A stretch of DNA of 13,559 bases from JAIBBG01 sp031417525 (GCA_031417525.1 JANOVT010000215.1:1-13559), one strand, 5' to 3'; counted from the first letter of the stretch, positions 1 through 8,063 are shown. Program-made: numbers and translations. The notes: generated by a model from the sequence alone, not told the origin.

Positions 1-152
1 GTTTTGTTGTCGCTGAAGTCGGTGTATTCCATAAATCCATCCCAATCGCCTTGAGAGCGACTGAATTGTTCGAGAATAATTTTCTTATGATCCGGAGCGG
101 AAATGGCCATGATGAGGACCATGCCGGCAAGAATGGGTAGAAACTTTTTCAT
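1..152 (-). CDS. N-terminal part of a secreted protein of unknown function (runs off the left edge)
   Basis: The minus strand reads ATG at 152-150 and stays open for 50 codons to the window edge. The product begins MKKFLPILAGMVLIMAISAP: a short basic start, a hydrophobic stretch of about 14 residues and a small-residue site (ISA), which looks like a signal peptide. The visible mature part (starting about DHKKIILEQFSRSQGDWDGF) is polar and matches no family I recognise. An exact Bacteroidota -7 element lies 24 bp upstream of the start, which supports both the start and the strand. Unlike the other five exported proteins here, its likely cleavage site is not followed by Gln. The C-terminal part is outside the window, so function cannot be assigned. 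Confidence 0.7.
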   Translation of the reverse strand, partial: MKKFLPILAGMVLIMAISAPDHKKIILEQFSRSQGDWDGFMEYTDFSDNK

Positions 153-175
153 TGTGAAATAATACATGACTCTAA

Positions 176-183
176 CAAAGATA
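176..183 (-). promoter_or_regulatory. Probable -7 promoter element for the left-edge secreted gene
   Basis: The minus strand reads TATCTTTG, an exact match to the Bacteroidota housekeeping -7 consensus TAnnTTTG. Transcription would start near position 170, giving a leader of about 18 nt before the ATG at 152. I see no clear TTTG-type -33 element at the usual 19-21 nt spacing, so the call rests on the -7 match and its position. Confidence 0.4.
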
Positions 184-758
184 GATGTAAATGAATGATT
201 TGAGTTGTACAGAATGACTTTTCAGCCTTTCACCTGGAAATTCCTTATCCGGAAATTTCAAAACTCGAAGAACAAACTTAGTTCCGCGGATTCACTCCAA
301 ATACAGGACTTCAAAAGTTTGCGTTTCCATGCATCAAGTGCAAACGTTCACACGTTGAAGTTTTTGAATTGATAGTGAATTCTACCATCAAAGCATTAGA
401 ACCATTTCTTTTGAATTCGAATAAAAAAAATCAGCTTGCTTTTTAGGTGCAGTTTATTCACAATTCTGTACTTTTTTTATTCTTATGCATGCCTAAAATG
501 TTAAAAATGATCTTGCGTTTTTTCGACAAATGGTTCCGTTGATGATGTGATAAAATTTTAAGTTCATCGCAGTTAGTTGTGATAGAGCAACTTGTCACAC
601 TCGAATTTCATTTTAACAGGATTGTTTTGGTTAGATGAGCAAACGAATGTCATCGAATTATTTTCAACATCAGTTGCATTTTATGATTTGAAAAACGTAC
701 ATTTGCCGGAGAATCCTATCTATTACTAGGTAGGTTTTGGTTAAAGGTTTAGTGACAT

Positions 759-790
759 GAGGTCGCCAGCGGGCGACCTCTTGTTTTTTC
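759..790 (+). terminator. Strong Rho-independent terminator
   Basis: GAGGTCGCC at 759-767 is perfectly complementary to GGCGACCTC at 772-780, giving a 9-bp GC-rich stem with a 4-nt loop (AGCG). It is followed directly by TTGTTTTTTC. The U-rich tract lies only on the plus-strand side, so it ends rightward transcription. No recognisable plus-strand gene lies upstream in the window, so the terminated transcript is unknown and may be a small RNA. Confidence 0.85.
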
Positions 791-1047
791 TACCTGCGAA
801 ACTTCTTTCGCTTAGCATCAAATCATCGAGCAAAGTCTATTGAAAGGGGGAATTTGATTTGAGAAAAATCACTTCTAGGTAGTTGATTCCAAATTTGAAC
901 CCGGGTGTTTTACAAAAAGTATTGGCAGCGAAAGCGAGGCTATTCGAATGAAAAATTTACGCTATTATTTTGTTGGTAAAGGAAAAGACACGAGACAAGG
1001 AAATTGCCATTTTGAACGCAAATTCGCGCCTCCACAAATAAGAAAGC

Positions 1048-3093
1048 ATGAAACTTGAGAACTATGTTTTGGGAGAATGGGCATCAGGCAGTGGTGCAGG
1101 TAAGGAACTGTACAATGCCGTCACAGGTGATACGATCGCTTCGGTAAGTACTGAAGGTATTGATTTTGGCGAGGTGCTTCAACACGCCAGAACTGTTGGT
1201 GGCCCGGCACTCCGGAAAATGACATTTCATGAGCGTGGAAGAATGCTGAAAGCACTGGCGTTTTATCTGACAGAAAGAAAAGCATCCTACTATGCGGTGA
1301 GTTATCAGACTGGTGCAACCAAAATTGACTCCTGGATTGACATTGATGGTGGAATCGGAAATCTGTTCGCTTATTCTTCTTTACGCCGTCAGTTCCCGGA
1401 CGAAAGATTTTATGTGGATGGCGAGATGGCAAAGCTTTCGAAGAATGGAACTTTTATTGGTCACCACATCATGGTGCCCAGGGAAGGAGTGGCAATTCAT
1501 ATCAACGCCTTCAATTTCCCTGTTTGGGGCATGTTGGAAAAAATTGCGGTGAATCTGCTGGCAGGAATGCCGGCGGTTGTGAAACCGGCAGCCATCACTT
1601 CTTTTCTGACGGAAGCAGTTGTGCGCGACATCATTGCATCCGGAATTCTTCCGGCAGGTTCGTTGCAACTGATCTGTGGCAGTGCAGAAGGAATTCTTGA
1701 GCACGTAATGTCTCAGGATATTGTCACTTTTACTGGCAGTGCATCTACGGGTAAAAAATTGAAGAGCCATCCGCGAATTCTGGATGAGGCTGTTCATTTT
1801 AATATGGAGGCGGATTCATTGAATGCCGCAGTTCTTGGGAAGGATGCAGTGCCTGGCACGGAAGAATTTGATCTTTTCATCAAAGAAGTGAGAAAAGAAG
1901 TGACCGTAAAATGCGGCCAGAAGTGCACAGCTATTCGTCGTGTCATTGTGCCGGAAGAACTGCTGGAGGATGTGCAGATTGCATTGGGCAATGCTTTTAG
2001 CAAAACAGTGATGGGTAATCCGTTGAATGAAACGGTACGAATGGGATCATTGGCTTCGATGTCGCAACGCACGGATGTACTCGATAAATTGGAAATATTA
2101 AAGTCCGAATCTGAAATCGTATTTGGTGATCCTACAAAAGGATCATTGATCGATGCAGATTTCAAGAAAGGTGCGTTTATGTCGCCTGTTCTTTTGCTGA
2201 ATAAAAAGCCATTCAGTCAATTGACAACGCATGAAGTGGAGGCTTTCGGGCCGATCACCACTTTGATGCCATATTCAAGTCTTGATGATGCAATCGCTTT
2301 GACCAAACTCGGCAAGGGATCACTTGTGTGCAGTATCACCACCTCGGATGACCGGATTGCGCGTGATTTTGCGCTGGGATCCGCTTCATATCATGGTCGA
2401 ATTCTGGTATTGAACAGAGAAAGCGCAGTGGAAAGCACTGGTCATGGTTCGCCAATGCCAATGCTGGTGCATGGAGGTCCGGGGCGCGCAGGCGGCGGAG
2501 AAGAAATGGGGGGAATGCGTGGGGTCATGCATTATCTGCAACGAACCGCTATTCAAGGATCGCCCACAACCATTTCTGCTATTACCAAAGTTTTTCAAGT
2601 GGGTGCAAAACAGAAGGAAGCCGAACCGCATCTTTTCAGGCAACATTTTGAAGAGTTGAATATTGGAGACACCGTATTCACACATAAACACACCGTTACG
2701 GACGCTGATATCGTGAATTTTGCCAATGTGAGTGGCGATAATTTTTATGCGCACATGGATGCAACATCACTGGAAGGAACCATTTTCGAAAGGAGAGTTG
2801 CACATGGATACTTTGTTTTATCCAAAGCGGCCGGACTTTTTGTCGATCCGAAGAAAGGACCGGTTTTGTTGAACTATGGATTGGAAGGAGCCCGATTCAC
2901 AAAACCGGTATATCCGGGAATGACTATCGGAGTTCGTTTTACAGTAAAAGAAAAAACAAGTCAGGAAAAGAAGACACCGGATGACATCGCTAAAGGAATC
3001 GTGAAATTTTTGGTGGATGTATACGATGAAACAGGAGAGACCGTTGCTCTGGCTACCATTCTGACAATGGTGAAGAAATTGAATCAGGATTGA
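1048..3093 (+). CDS. paaZ: PaaZ-type bifunctional aldehyde dehydrogenase / MaoC-like enoyl-CoA hydratase
   Basis: The 681-residue product has the usual length and two-domain order of PaaZ, the cytosolic phenylacetate-pathway enzyme. In that family the C-terminal hydratase opens the oxepin-CoA ring and the N-terminal dehydrogenase oxidises the resulting semialdehyde. Residues 1-510 are an aldehyde dehydrogenase: N156 in FNFP, K179 in VVKP, general base E254 in FNMEADS, nucleophile C293 in CGQKCTA, and E398 in HEVEAFGP. Residues 535-680 are a MaoC hot-dog hydratase with D564 and H569 in SGDNFYAH, then the RRVAHGYF motif at 582-589. All expected catalytic residues are present, so both activities are likely intact. 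The start fits the family N-terminus (MKLENYVLGEW). It heads a three-gene overlapping operon with envelope proteins rather than other paa genes. In vivo the substrate could be a related CoA ester; the family assignment is firm, the pathway is inferred. Confidence 0.93.
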   Translation: MKLENYVLGEWASGSGAGKELYNAVTGDTIASVSTEGIDFGEVLQHARTVGGPALRKMTFHERGRMLKALAFYLTERKASYYAVSYQTGATKIDSWIDIDGGIGNLFAYSSLRRQFPDERFYVDGEMAKLSKNGTFIGHHIMVPREGVAIHINAFNFPVWGMLEKIAVNLLAGMPAVVKPAAITSFLTEAVVRDIIASGILPAGSLQLICGSAEGILEHVMSQDIVTFTGSASTGKKLKSHPRILDEAVHFNMEADSLNAAVLGKDAVPGTEEFDLFIKEVRKEVTVKCGQKCTAIRRVIVPEELLEDVQIALGNAFSKTVMGNPLNETVRMGSLASMSQRTDVLDKLEILKSESEIVFGDPTKGSLIDADFKKGAFMSPVLLLNKKPFSQLTTHEVEAFGPITTLMPYSSLDDAIALTKLGKGSLVCSITTSDDRIARDFALGSASYHGRILVLNRESAVESTGHGSPMPMLVHGGPGRAGGGEEMGGMRGVMHYLQRTAIQGSPTTISAITKVFQVGAKQKEAEPHLFRQHFEELNIGDTVFTHKHTVTDADIVNFANVSGDNFYAHMDATSLEGTIFERRVAHGYFVLSKAAGLFVDPKKGPVLLNYGLEGARFTKPVYPGMTIGVRFTVKEKTSQEKKTPDDIAKGIVKFLVDVYDETGETVALATILTMVKKLNQD

Positions 3094-4583
3094 AAAAGCA
3101 GAAGTTGATAAAGTTATTATGGTTATTGAGTGCGTTCTTGACGTGCACGTCAGTTTCTGCCCAAATAACTCCGGATAGTTTATTCGAAAGGAGCGTGTTG
3201 CTGGCCGACCTGGATTCGCTTCACACCACCATCTTGAGGAGTCATCCGAATCCATTTGCATTTTGTGAAGAGTCAAACTTCGAGAAAGCATTTTCAGATT
3301 GCCGGAATAGTTTGAAGGACAAGACTTCGTTGAGAGAATTTATGCGATCGGTGACTATTTTTCTAAACATCCTGCACGACTCTCACACTAGTCTGGAGTA
3401 TGCGCAGTTACAAAATTTACAGTTGAAAAATGGTGGCTTTTTTATGCCACTGAGTGTAAAGATGGTCAGAAGCGATTCTTTTGCGGATGAATTTGATTTG
3501 TGCGTATCCGGTGATTGGGCAAAAGAGATTCCGAAAGGGTCAAAAATTATTTCGATCAATGGAATGGATGTGCAACAACTGTATCAGGAATCGATGGATT
3601 ATGCCTGTATTGAAGGCAATTCAACCATGGCACAGGCATCAGTTGCCGCGGCACTTTTGCCATTGGTGACGGGGTTCAATCATCCTTATGGGCAAACCAA
3701 CCAGGTGAAGTTTGAAACCGGAAATGGTGATGTAAAAGAAGTTGCAGTTGCGGGATATGACAAGAAGGGTTTGGATAGATTGAAGAAGGAACATATAAAA
3801 AAGGATGAGTGGTTGCCAACACTGAAAGTGGATTCCACCATGTCACTCGCCGTATTAAAAGTGGGCACATTTGCGCCAGCAAAGTCGGGACGATATTCAA
3901 AAAGGATAAGACAAGCGATAGGCGAAGCTCAGAGACTTGAGATTGAAAATCTGGTCATTGATATTCGCGGGAATGGTGGTGGCAGCAGTGCATGGGTAGA
4001 ATACCTCTATTCTTTTATTGATTCAATTGGATACAACACACCCAACAATGTCATCGGCAAAAGCAGTCAGCTTGCACGCGAACGCAATCGCCTTTTTCAT
4101 CGTGGTTTCGTGCAATTTTTTGTCAGATTGCTTTTCAGTCATGATGAAGATGTACAGAGCTATCAACGTATTTCTGAACTACCATTTGGAACCCAGGACA
4201 CGATCTATTTTCACAAGCCAACTGTGCAGCAGAGTCAATACGTGTTTGCCGGCAATTGTTTTTTACTGATCAACGGGCTCACGGCATCTGCCGGAGTTGA
4301 TTTCACCAATGCTTTCAAATCGAAAAAGCGAGGATTGGTAGTTGGCGAAGAATGCCTTGGGCCTTCGACAGGAACCTGGGGTAATCCCGCTTCTTATGTT
4401 TTGCCCAATACACGCATTCGCACTACAGTGGCGACGATCAGATACAATTACGATAATAGCTTTTATTACGAGCCCAATGCCATACAACCTGATTTTGAAG
4501 TTTCTTATAATGCTGAAGATATTGCTTCGGATGAAGACACACAATTGGCATTTGTCAAAAAATTAATCAACGAAAACAAATGA
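3090..4583 (+). CDS. Exported S41-family (tail-specific/tricorn-like) serine peptidase
   Basis: The 497-residue product starts at TTG (3090), overlapping the paaZ stop codon; the basic-hydrophobic signal peptide beginning right there (cleavage about SVSA/Q, residues 24/25) supports this start. Residues 40-105 form the helical N-terminal region with the LHDSHTSLEY motif (95-104). Residues 135-165 resemble a degenerate PDZ module (GDWAKEIPKGSKIISINGMD). The S41 core follows: VIDIRGNGGGSS at 289-300 and LLINGLTASAGVDF at 392-405, where S400 sits at the nucleophile position; the end contains PDFEVSY, as in many Bacteroidota S41 proteins. Catalysis is probably by Ser with a Lys or other general base that I cannot place with certainty. 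It should act in the periplasm or on the outer surface. Its target is unknown; the 4-bp overlaps on both sides suggest translational coupling with paaZ and the next gene. Confidence 0.85.
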   Translation: MKKQKLIKLLWLLSAFLTCTSVSAQITPDSLFERSVLLADLDSLHTTILRSHPNPFAFCEESNFEKAFSDCRNSLKDKTSLREFMRSVTIFLNILHDSHTSLEYAQLQNLQLKNGGFFMPLSVKMVRSDSFADEFDLCVSGDWAKEIPKGSKIISINGMDVQQLYQESMDYACIEGNSTMAQASVAAALLPLVTGFNHPYGQTNQVKFETGNGDVKEVAVAGYDKKGLDRLKKEHIKKDEWLPTLKVDSTMSLAVLKVGTFAPAKSGRYSKRIRQAIGEAQRLEIENLVIDIRGNGGGSSAWVEYLYSFIDSIGYNTPNNVIGKSSQLARERNRLFHRGFVQFFVRLLFSHDEDVQSYQRISELPFGTQDTIYFHKPTVQQSQYVFAGNCFLLINGLTASAGVDFTNAFKSKKRGLVVGEECLGPSTGTWGNPASYVLPNTRIRTTVATIRYNYDNSFYYEPNAIQPDFEVSYNAEDIASDEDTQLAFVKKLINENK

Positions 4584-5590
4584 TGAAATTTATACTGGTA
4601 CTGGCTTTTCTTTTCAATGCAGTGATGCATTTTGGGCAATCTTCTGAAGACTGGAGATTGGAATTTCGCAAGCTTTATGTAGAAGCTCATCCTGAAATCG
4701 TCAACGGTCTGACCGATCTTTTTTCAAGTGCTGATTCACTGAAGGTGAGTGGCAATAGCGATTGGCTCAACAAAATGGAAAGCGTCACAGCAGACACCAC
4801 TTTAAGTCCGAACTATTATACGTTCCCATTTGAATTGGAAAGGCATTTCTATTTTCAATCTATCAATAAGAAGGGGCTTGCAATGAATTCATTGAAAATA
4901 TGCCAGTCGTTGCTGCAAAATGAAAATGCTCAGAGTAGTTTGTTCAAAAAAACGAGCGGATATCTGATTCAGGAATTTGAAATTGCCGGTGAATACTCGT
5001 TTGCCTTAATCTCAATGAAACGACTTCTGGAAGCGTCTGACATGGCTGGTATGTCAGCGAATGCCATTTCGAAGGCTAAACAAGACTCTTTGCAAGAAGT
5101 GATTTTAGCTGAAAAAAAACAAAGTGCAAAGTTGCATGAGGAAGAAACAGCAACACGAACTTCACTGTTGCAGGCATTGGCAGGAGCAGGATTGTTATTG
5201 ATTATTTTGCTGATCATCTTTTTCATGAGTCGTTGGTCATTAAAAAAGAAGATCAAAGCATTGATCGAAAAGCAGAAGGATACCACAGAATTGGATAACT
5301 TGGCGAAAAGGATTGAAGTGCTGAAGAGTGAGTCGCAACAGTTCAAACATACTGCACAACTCACCGTTAATAAGCTGAATGGAATGGATGCATCTGGCAG
5401 AAAGGCAGCAAGCGAATTACAATCATTACAATCTGAGATTTTGAAATCGCTGGAAGAATTAAGGCAGCAATGTGAGCACAACAAAGCATCTATTTCTCCA
5501 CCTGTTTTTATGGCATTGCAAAATGTTGCCACGAGATTGGGAAATGTTTCCACCGAGAAGATCCAAACTATTGGCGATTTACTTAAATGA
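4580..5590 (+). CDS. Single-pass membrane protein with periplasmic helical domain and cytoplasmic coiled coil
   Basis: I do not recognise a named family. The 336-residue product begins at one of two adjacent ATGs (4580 or 4583); the first overlaps the upstream stop by 4 bp. Residues 1-19 are a signal peptide (MHFG/Q). Residues 20-190 are a mostly helical, probably periplasmic region that could be a short TPR-like sensor. Residues 197-217 are a strong transmembrane helix (GAGLLLIILLIIFFMSRWS) followed by a basic stretch (LKKKIKALIEK), which places the C-terminus in the cytoplasm. Residues 220-300 are rich in Glu, Lys, Leu and Gln and look like a coiled coil. This is the layout of a Bacteroidota TPR sensor kinase or adenylate-cyclase-type sensor, but no H-box, ATPase, GGDEF or DNA-binding domain follows. 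It may signal through a partner or act as a scaffold. Confidence 0.8.
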   Translation: MMKFILVLAFLFNAVMHFGQSSEDWRLEFRKLYVEAHPEIVNGLTDLFSSADSLKVSGNSDWLNKMESVTADTTLSPNYYTFPFELERHFYFQSINKKGLAMNSLKICQSLLQNENAQSSLFKKTSGYLIQEFEIAGEYSFALISMKRLLEASDMAGMSANAISKAKQDSLQEVILAEKKQSAKLHEEETATRTSLLQALAGAGLLLIILLIIFFMSRWSLKKKIKALIEKQKDTTELDNLAKRIEVLKSESQQFKHTAQLTVNKLNGMDASGRKAASELQSLQSEILKSLEELRQQCEHNKASISPPVFMALQNVATRLGNVSTEKIQTIGDLLK

Positions 5591-5646
5591 GGAGGAGAAA
5601 TTTTTCGGAATTTTGTTGAGTTACTGCGTATAAAAATATTGAATCC

Positions 5647-6579
5647 ATGAAATCTAAACTGACATATATAATTGCGTCGCTTTTATTCATCTATGGTCAT
5701 GACATCATTGCACAACGCCACCATTTGACTTTAAAGAATTACAAAGCGCCTATCAATCTTCTTTATGATGATGAAGAGGAGGAAGAAGACACGATCAAAG
5801 GTTTGAGTTTCGGATTGAATCTGGGAGGATATTTCGCCAACAAAGCGACTGCAAATTTTTACAATGGAAGCTGTCCGCTTGAAGATTATATCAATGAAGC
5901 GGCACAATTGAGATGTTATACGATCGAAGATCGACTCGATCCAGCTGTTTTTATTCAGGATGCACAATTAATCAACAATCGCATTGGCTCACAAGGTTAT
6001 AGTATTCCTTATGACTCCTATCCGACCAACATGCGGTACAGTCCTGCGATGTATGTCGGCCTTCAGCTCAAATATAATTTTAGCAGGTATTCTGCCGTTG
6101 TCATGAACATCAATGCAATGAAACTGGTAGCGCCGAGTCAGTTTACCATCATTTTTTACGGAACACCGGCACAGATAAACGCGCAAAATGACGTCAGAAC
6201 GTTTGCAATCCTGGGAAATGAGCAGAGAATGAACCTGAATTTGGGTTATCGGCAAGGCTGGATGATGGGTGATTTTTCGAATTTTTACATGCAGTTTGGT
6301 GGCAGTGTTTTGGCAACAAAGTGGACACGTAATACCATTCGGGTAGCTGATACCAATTTTGAATTGTTTACCAGCGCACCGATTGCAGGTCAGACAGCAT
6401 CGACTGTTCAGGCACAAGCCAAAATTGGATTCGGAGGATATGCTTCTGCGGGATTCGAATTTTTTGTCGGTAAATACGCTTTCGATTTGTCCTTCGGTTT
6501 TTCCCGGGACAAAGTCGTGATTTTCGATTATGAGAAGAATGTCATGAATAAATGGCTGCAGGCTTCTTTCACTCTGTGA
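5647..6579 (+). CDS. Probable outer-membrane beta-barrel protein of unknown function
   Basis: The 310-residue product has a signal peptide (cleavage about IIA/Q, residues 22/23) and a very acidic patch DDEEEEED at 41-48. From about residue 52 it alternates Gly- and aromatic-rich stretches (GLSFGLNLGGYFA, YVGLQLKYNFSRYSAVVMNI, FGGYASAGFEFFVGKYAFDL) ending in LQASFTL, the amphipathic beta-strand pattern of small outer-membrane barrels. Two cysteines, C76 and C90, lie in one predicted extracellular or plug segment and could form a disulfide. It resembles the PorT/OmpA-barrel-like proteins common in Bacteroidota, but I see no signature that fixes a family. It lies 56 bp after the previous gene without a clear terminator between them, so it may share that operon. 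Its 3' end overlaps the convergent mtaB gene by 11 bp. Confidence 0.75.
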   Translation: MKSKLTYIIASLLFIYGHDIIAQRHHLTLKNYKAPINLLYDDEEEEEDTIKGLSFGLNLGGYFANKATANFYNGSCPLEDYINEAAQLRCYTIEDRLDPAVFIQDAQLINNRIGSQGYSIPYDSYPTNMRYSPAMYVGLQLKYNFSRYSAVVMNINAMKLVAPSQFTIIFYGTPAQINAQNDVRTFAILGNEQRMNLNLGYRQGWMMGDFSNFYMQFGGSVLATKWTRNTIRVADTNFELFTSAPIAGQTASTVQAQAKIGFGGYASAGFEFFVGKYAFDLSFGFSRDKVVIFDYEKNVMNKWLQASFTL

Positions 6580-7882
6580 CCGGAACATCCATTGCTGAAA
6601 TCGCAATCGTATCTGCGTTGATTTTTTCAATTCGGGTATTCGAGATGCGGTTCACTTTTTCAGGAACAAAATCCATTTGTACCTTGATGTAATTGTCTGT
6701 AAAACCAAACATTTTTCCATTTTCGTCTTGCGCTTCCCATAAAACCGGACGGTTTTTATTGACATGCAATTCATAGAATGCACGTTTCTTCTTTTCTGAA
6801 ATAATTCGCAGTTGTTTTGTCCTGGCATTCCGGAGATCCATCGGTATCACGTCGGACATACGAATTGCAGTCGTGTTATCCCGCTCGCTATAAGTAAATA
6901 CGTGCAGATAGGAAACAGGAAGATCCAGAATGAAGTCCCTGGTTTGGATAAAGAGATCTTCTGTTTCGGAAGGAAATCCGGTGATGACATCCACGCCGAT
7001 GCAAGCATCCGGCATGAGAGATTTGATTTTTTCGATGCGTTGCCGATACAGTTCGGTGCGGTATCTTCTGCGCATAGCTTTGAGAATTTCATCACTTCCA
7101 CTTTGTAATGGAATATGAAAATGGGGCATGAACTTTTGCGATGCTGCAACGAAGGTGATTATTTCATCGGTAAGCAAATTGGGTTCAATGGAAGAAATTC
7201 TGAATCTTTCAACTCCTTCTAACTGATCCAAAGCTTTGACTAATTCCAGAAAAGTTTCCTGATGTGCAGTTCCGAAATCACCAATATTTACACCTGTCAG
7301 TACAATTTCTTTCGCTCCTGAAAGCACAGCTTTTTCTGCTTCGGCCAAAGTTTCAGCTATGGTGGCACTCCTGCTTCTGCCTCTGGCCAATGGAATGGTG
7401 CAAAATGCACAGAAATAATTGCATCCATCCTGCACTTTCAAAAATGTTCTTGTGCGGTCGCCGGCTGAGAAGGAAGGAATAAATGTTTTGACGTCTTTTA
7501 TTTCGTTTACATGAATTTTTGGTAAGTCTTTTTTGACCAGATTTTCTACATGTGCAACCAGATTGAATTTTTCACCGGCACCCAACACGAGATCAACTCC
7601 CGGAATGCGGGCAATTTCTTCTGGTTTTAACTGAGCATAACAACCTACCACCGCGACAAACACACCGGGATTGTTGCGAATAGCCCTGCTGACAATATTT
7701 CTACATTTTTTGTCAGCCTGTTCAGTGACACTGCAGGTATTGATCACCAGCACGTCCGGATGTTCTTCCATCTCCACACGAGCATAACCTGAATCAGTAA
7801 ACTGCCGGGCCAGGCCTGAAGTTTCGGAAAAATTCAGTTTACAACCAAGAGTATGAAATGCTATTTTACGGAATTGATTCAT
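6569..7882 (-). CDS. mtaB: MtaB, tRNA (N6-threonylcarbamoyladenosine-37-C2)-methylthiotransferase
   Basis: This radical-SAM methylthiotransferase adds the methylthio group to t6A37 of ANN-decoding tRNAs, giving ms2t6A. The 437-residue product has the usual three parts. Residues 1-125 are the N-terminal MTTase domain with the three [4Fe-4S] ligands C14 (HTLGCKLN), C50 (NTCSVTE) and C81 (VVGCYAQ). Residues 140-370 are the radical SAM barrel with C154, C158 and C161 in GCNYFCAFC, followed by IPLARGRSRS. Residues 372-432 are a TRAM-like RNA-binding domain. The N-terminal HTLGCKLNFSET and the Arg-rich RGRSRS after the cluster favour MtaB over MiaB or RimO. It is transcribed alone on the minus strand, divergent from the Ig-repeat genes, with an exact -7 promoter element 17 bp upstream. 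Both metal-binding sites are complete, so the enzyme should be active. Confidence 0.95.
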   Translation of the reverse strand: MNQFRKIAFHTLGCKLNFSETSGLARQFTDSGYARVEMEEHPDVLVINTCSVTEQADKKCRNIVSRAIRNNPGVFVAVVGCYAQLKPEEIARIPGVDLVLGAGEKFNLVAHVENLVKKDLPKIHVNEIKDVKTFIPSFSAGDRTRTFLKVQDGCNYFCAFCTIPLARGRSRSATIAETLAEAEKAVLSGAKEIVLTGVNIGDFGTAHQETFLELVKALDQLEGVERFRISSIEPNLLTDEIITFVAASQKFMPHFHIPLQSGSDEILKAMRRRYRTELYRQRIEKIKSLMPDACIGVDVITGFPSETEDLFIQTRDFILDLPVSYLHVFTYSERDNTTAIRMSDVIPMDLRNARTKQLRIISEKKKRAFYELHVNKNRPVLWEAQDENGKMFGFTDNYIKVQMDFVPEKVNRISNTRIEKINADTIAISAMDVPVTE

Positions 7883-7898
7883 TCAAAAAACGGGTCGG

Positions 7899-7906
7899 CA
7901 AAGATA
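7899..7906 (-). promoter_or_regulatory. Probable -7 promoter element of mtaB
   Basis: The minus strand reads TATCTTTG, an exact TAnnTTTG match and the same octamer as before the left-edge gene. The expected transcription start near 7892 would leave only about 10 nt before the mtaB ATG at 7882, so the mRNA would be almost leaderless. No clear -33 element is seen. Confidence 0.4.
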
Positions 7907-8063
7907 CAGGTTGATACAGGTTTTCACGAAATCAGAGGAGCTCACATTTTTGAGTGAGAAATCCACAGCCGACCTCTTCGACAAGATTACAAACAATCTT
8001 GAAATAATTTCGAATCGAATGCCAGTGTTGTTTTATTTTGCAGGTGAAACAATAAGAAGGAAA

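Larger units (their letters stand above)
153..1047. other. Long intergenic region with no convincing protein gene
   Basis: About 900 bp separate the left-edge gene from paaZ. The only strong element is the plus-strand intrinsic terminator at 759-790. Weaker items are a hairpin at 715-734 (6-bp stem with one G-T pair), a hairpin at 578-599 (TGTGA/TCACA), a hairpin at 364-386 around GAATTC, a direct repeat of TTTTGGTTA at 625-633 and 735-743, and tiny open frames at 489-542 (17 codons) and 635-691 (18 codons). A poor -7 match, TTATTTTG at 965-972 with a TTCG about 18 nt upstream, could serve paaZ. No tRNA, rRNA or riboswitch class that I can recognise is present. The sharp terminator without an upstream gene suggests a short untranslated transcript between about 500 and 790. 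Confidence 0.5.

Noticed and set aside
343..356. AACGT/ACGTT hairpin and neighbouring CAAACTT/AAGTTTG pair (273-321)
   Set aside because: Short stems of 5-7 bp in AT-rich DNA without a T-tract are expected by chance.
635..691. 18-codon frame upstream of the orphan terminator
   Set aside because: No ribosome binding site, no recognisable sequence character and a length expected by chance.
965..972. TTATTTTG as a -7 element for paaZ, and the same octamer at 8033-8040 for the first Ig-repeat gene
   Set aside because: Each has one mismatch in the fixed positions of TAnnTTTG and no good -33 partner; mentioned only as a possibility.
1121..2754. Open frames on the opposite strand inside paaZ (and similar ones inside the other large genes)
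   Set aside because: They are shadows of the real coding frame, rich in Cys, His and Ser in no domain pattern, and lack promoters or plausible starts.
5587..5619. AGGAGGAG just after the coiled-coil gene, as a ribosome binding site or tiny gene
   Set aside because: It lies about 50 nt before the next start at 5647, too far to serve it, and the frame starting at 5587 has only 10 codons.
7911..8063. In-frame extension of the first Ig-repeat gene by 51 codons from a TTG at 7911
   Set aside because: A clear signal peptide begins at ATG 8064, the paralogue has no such extension, and a polar 51-residue leader before a signal peptide would block export. It is read as 5' leader and promoter region.
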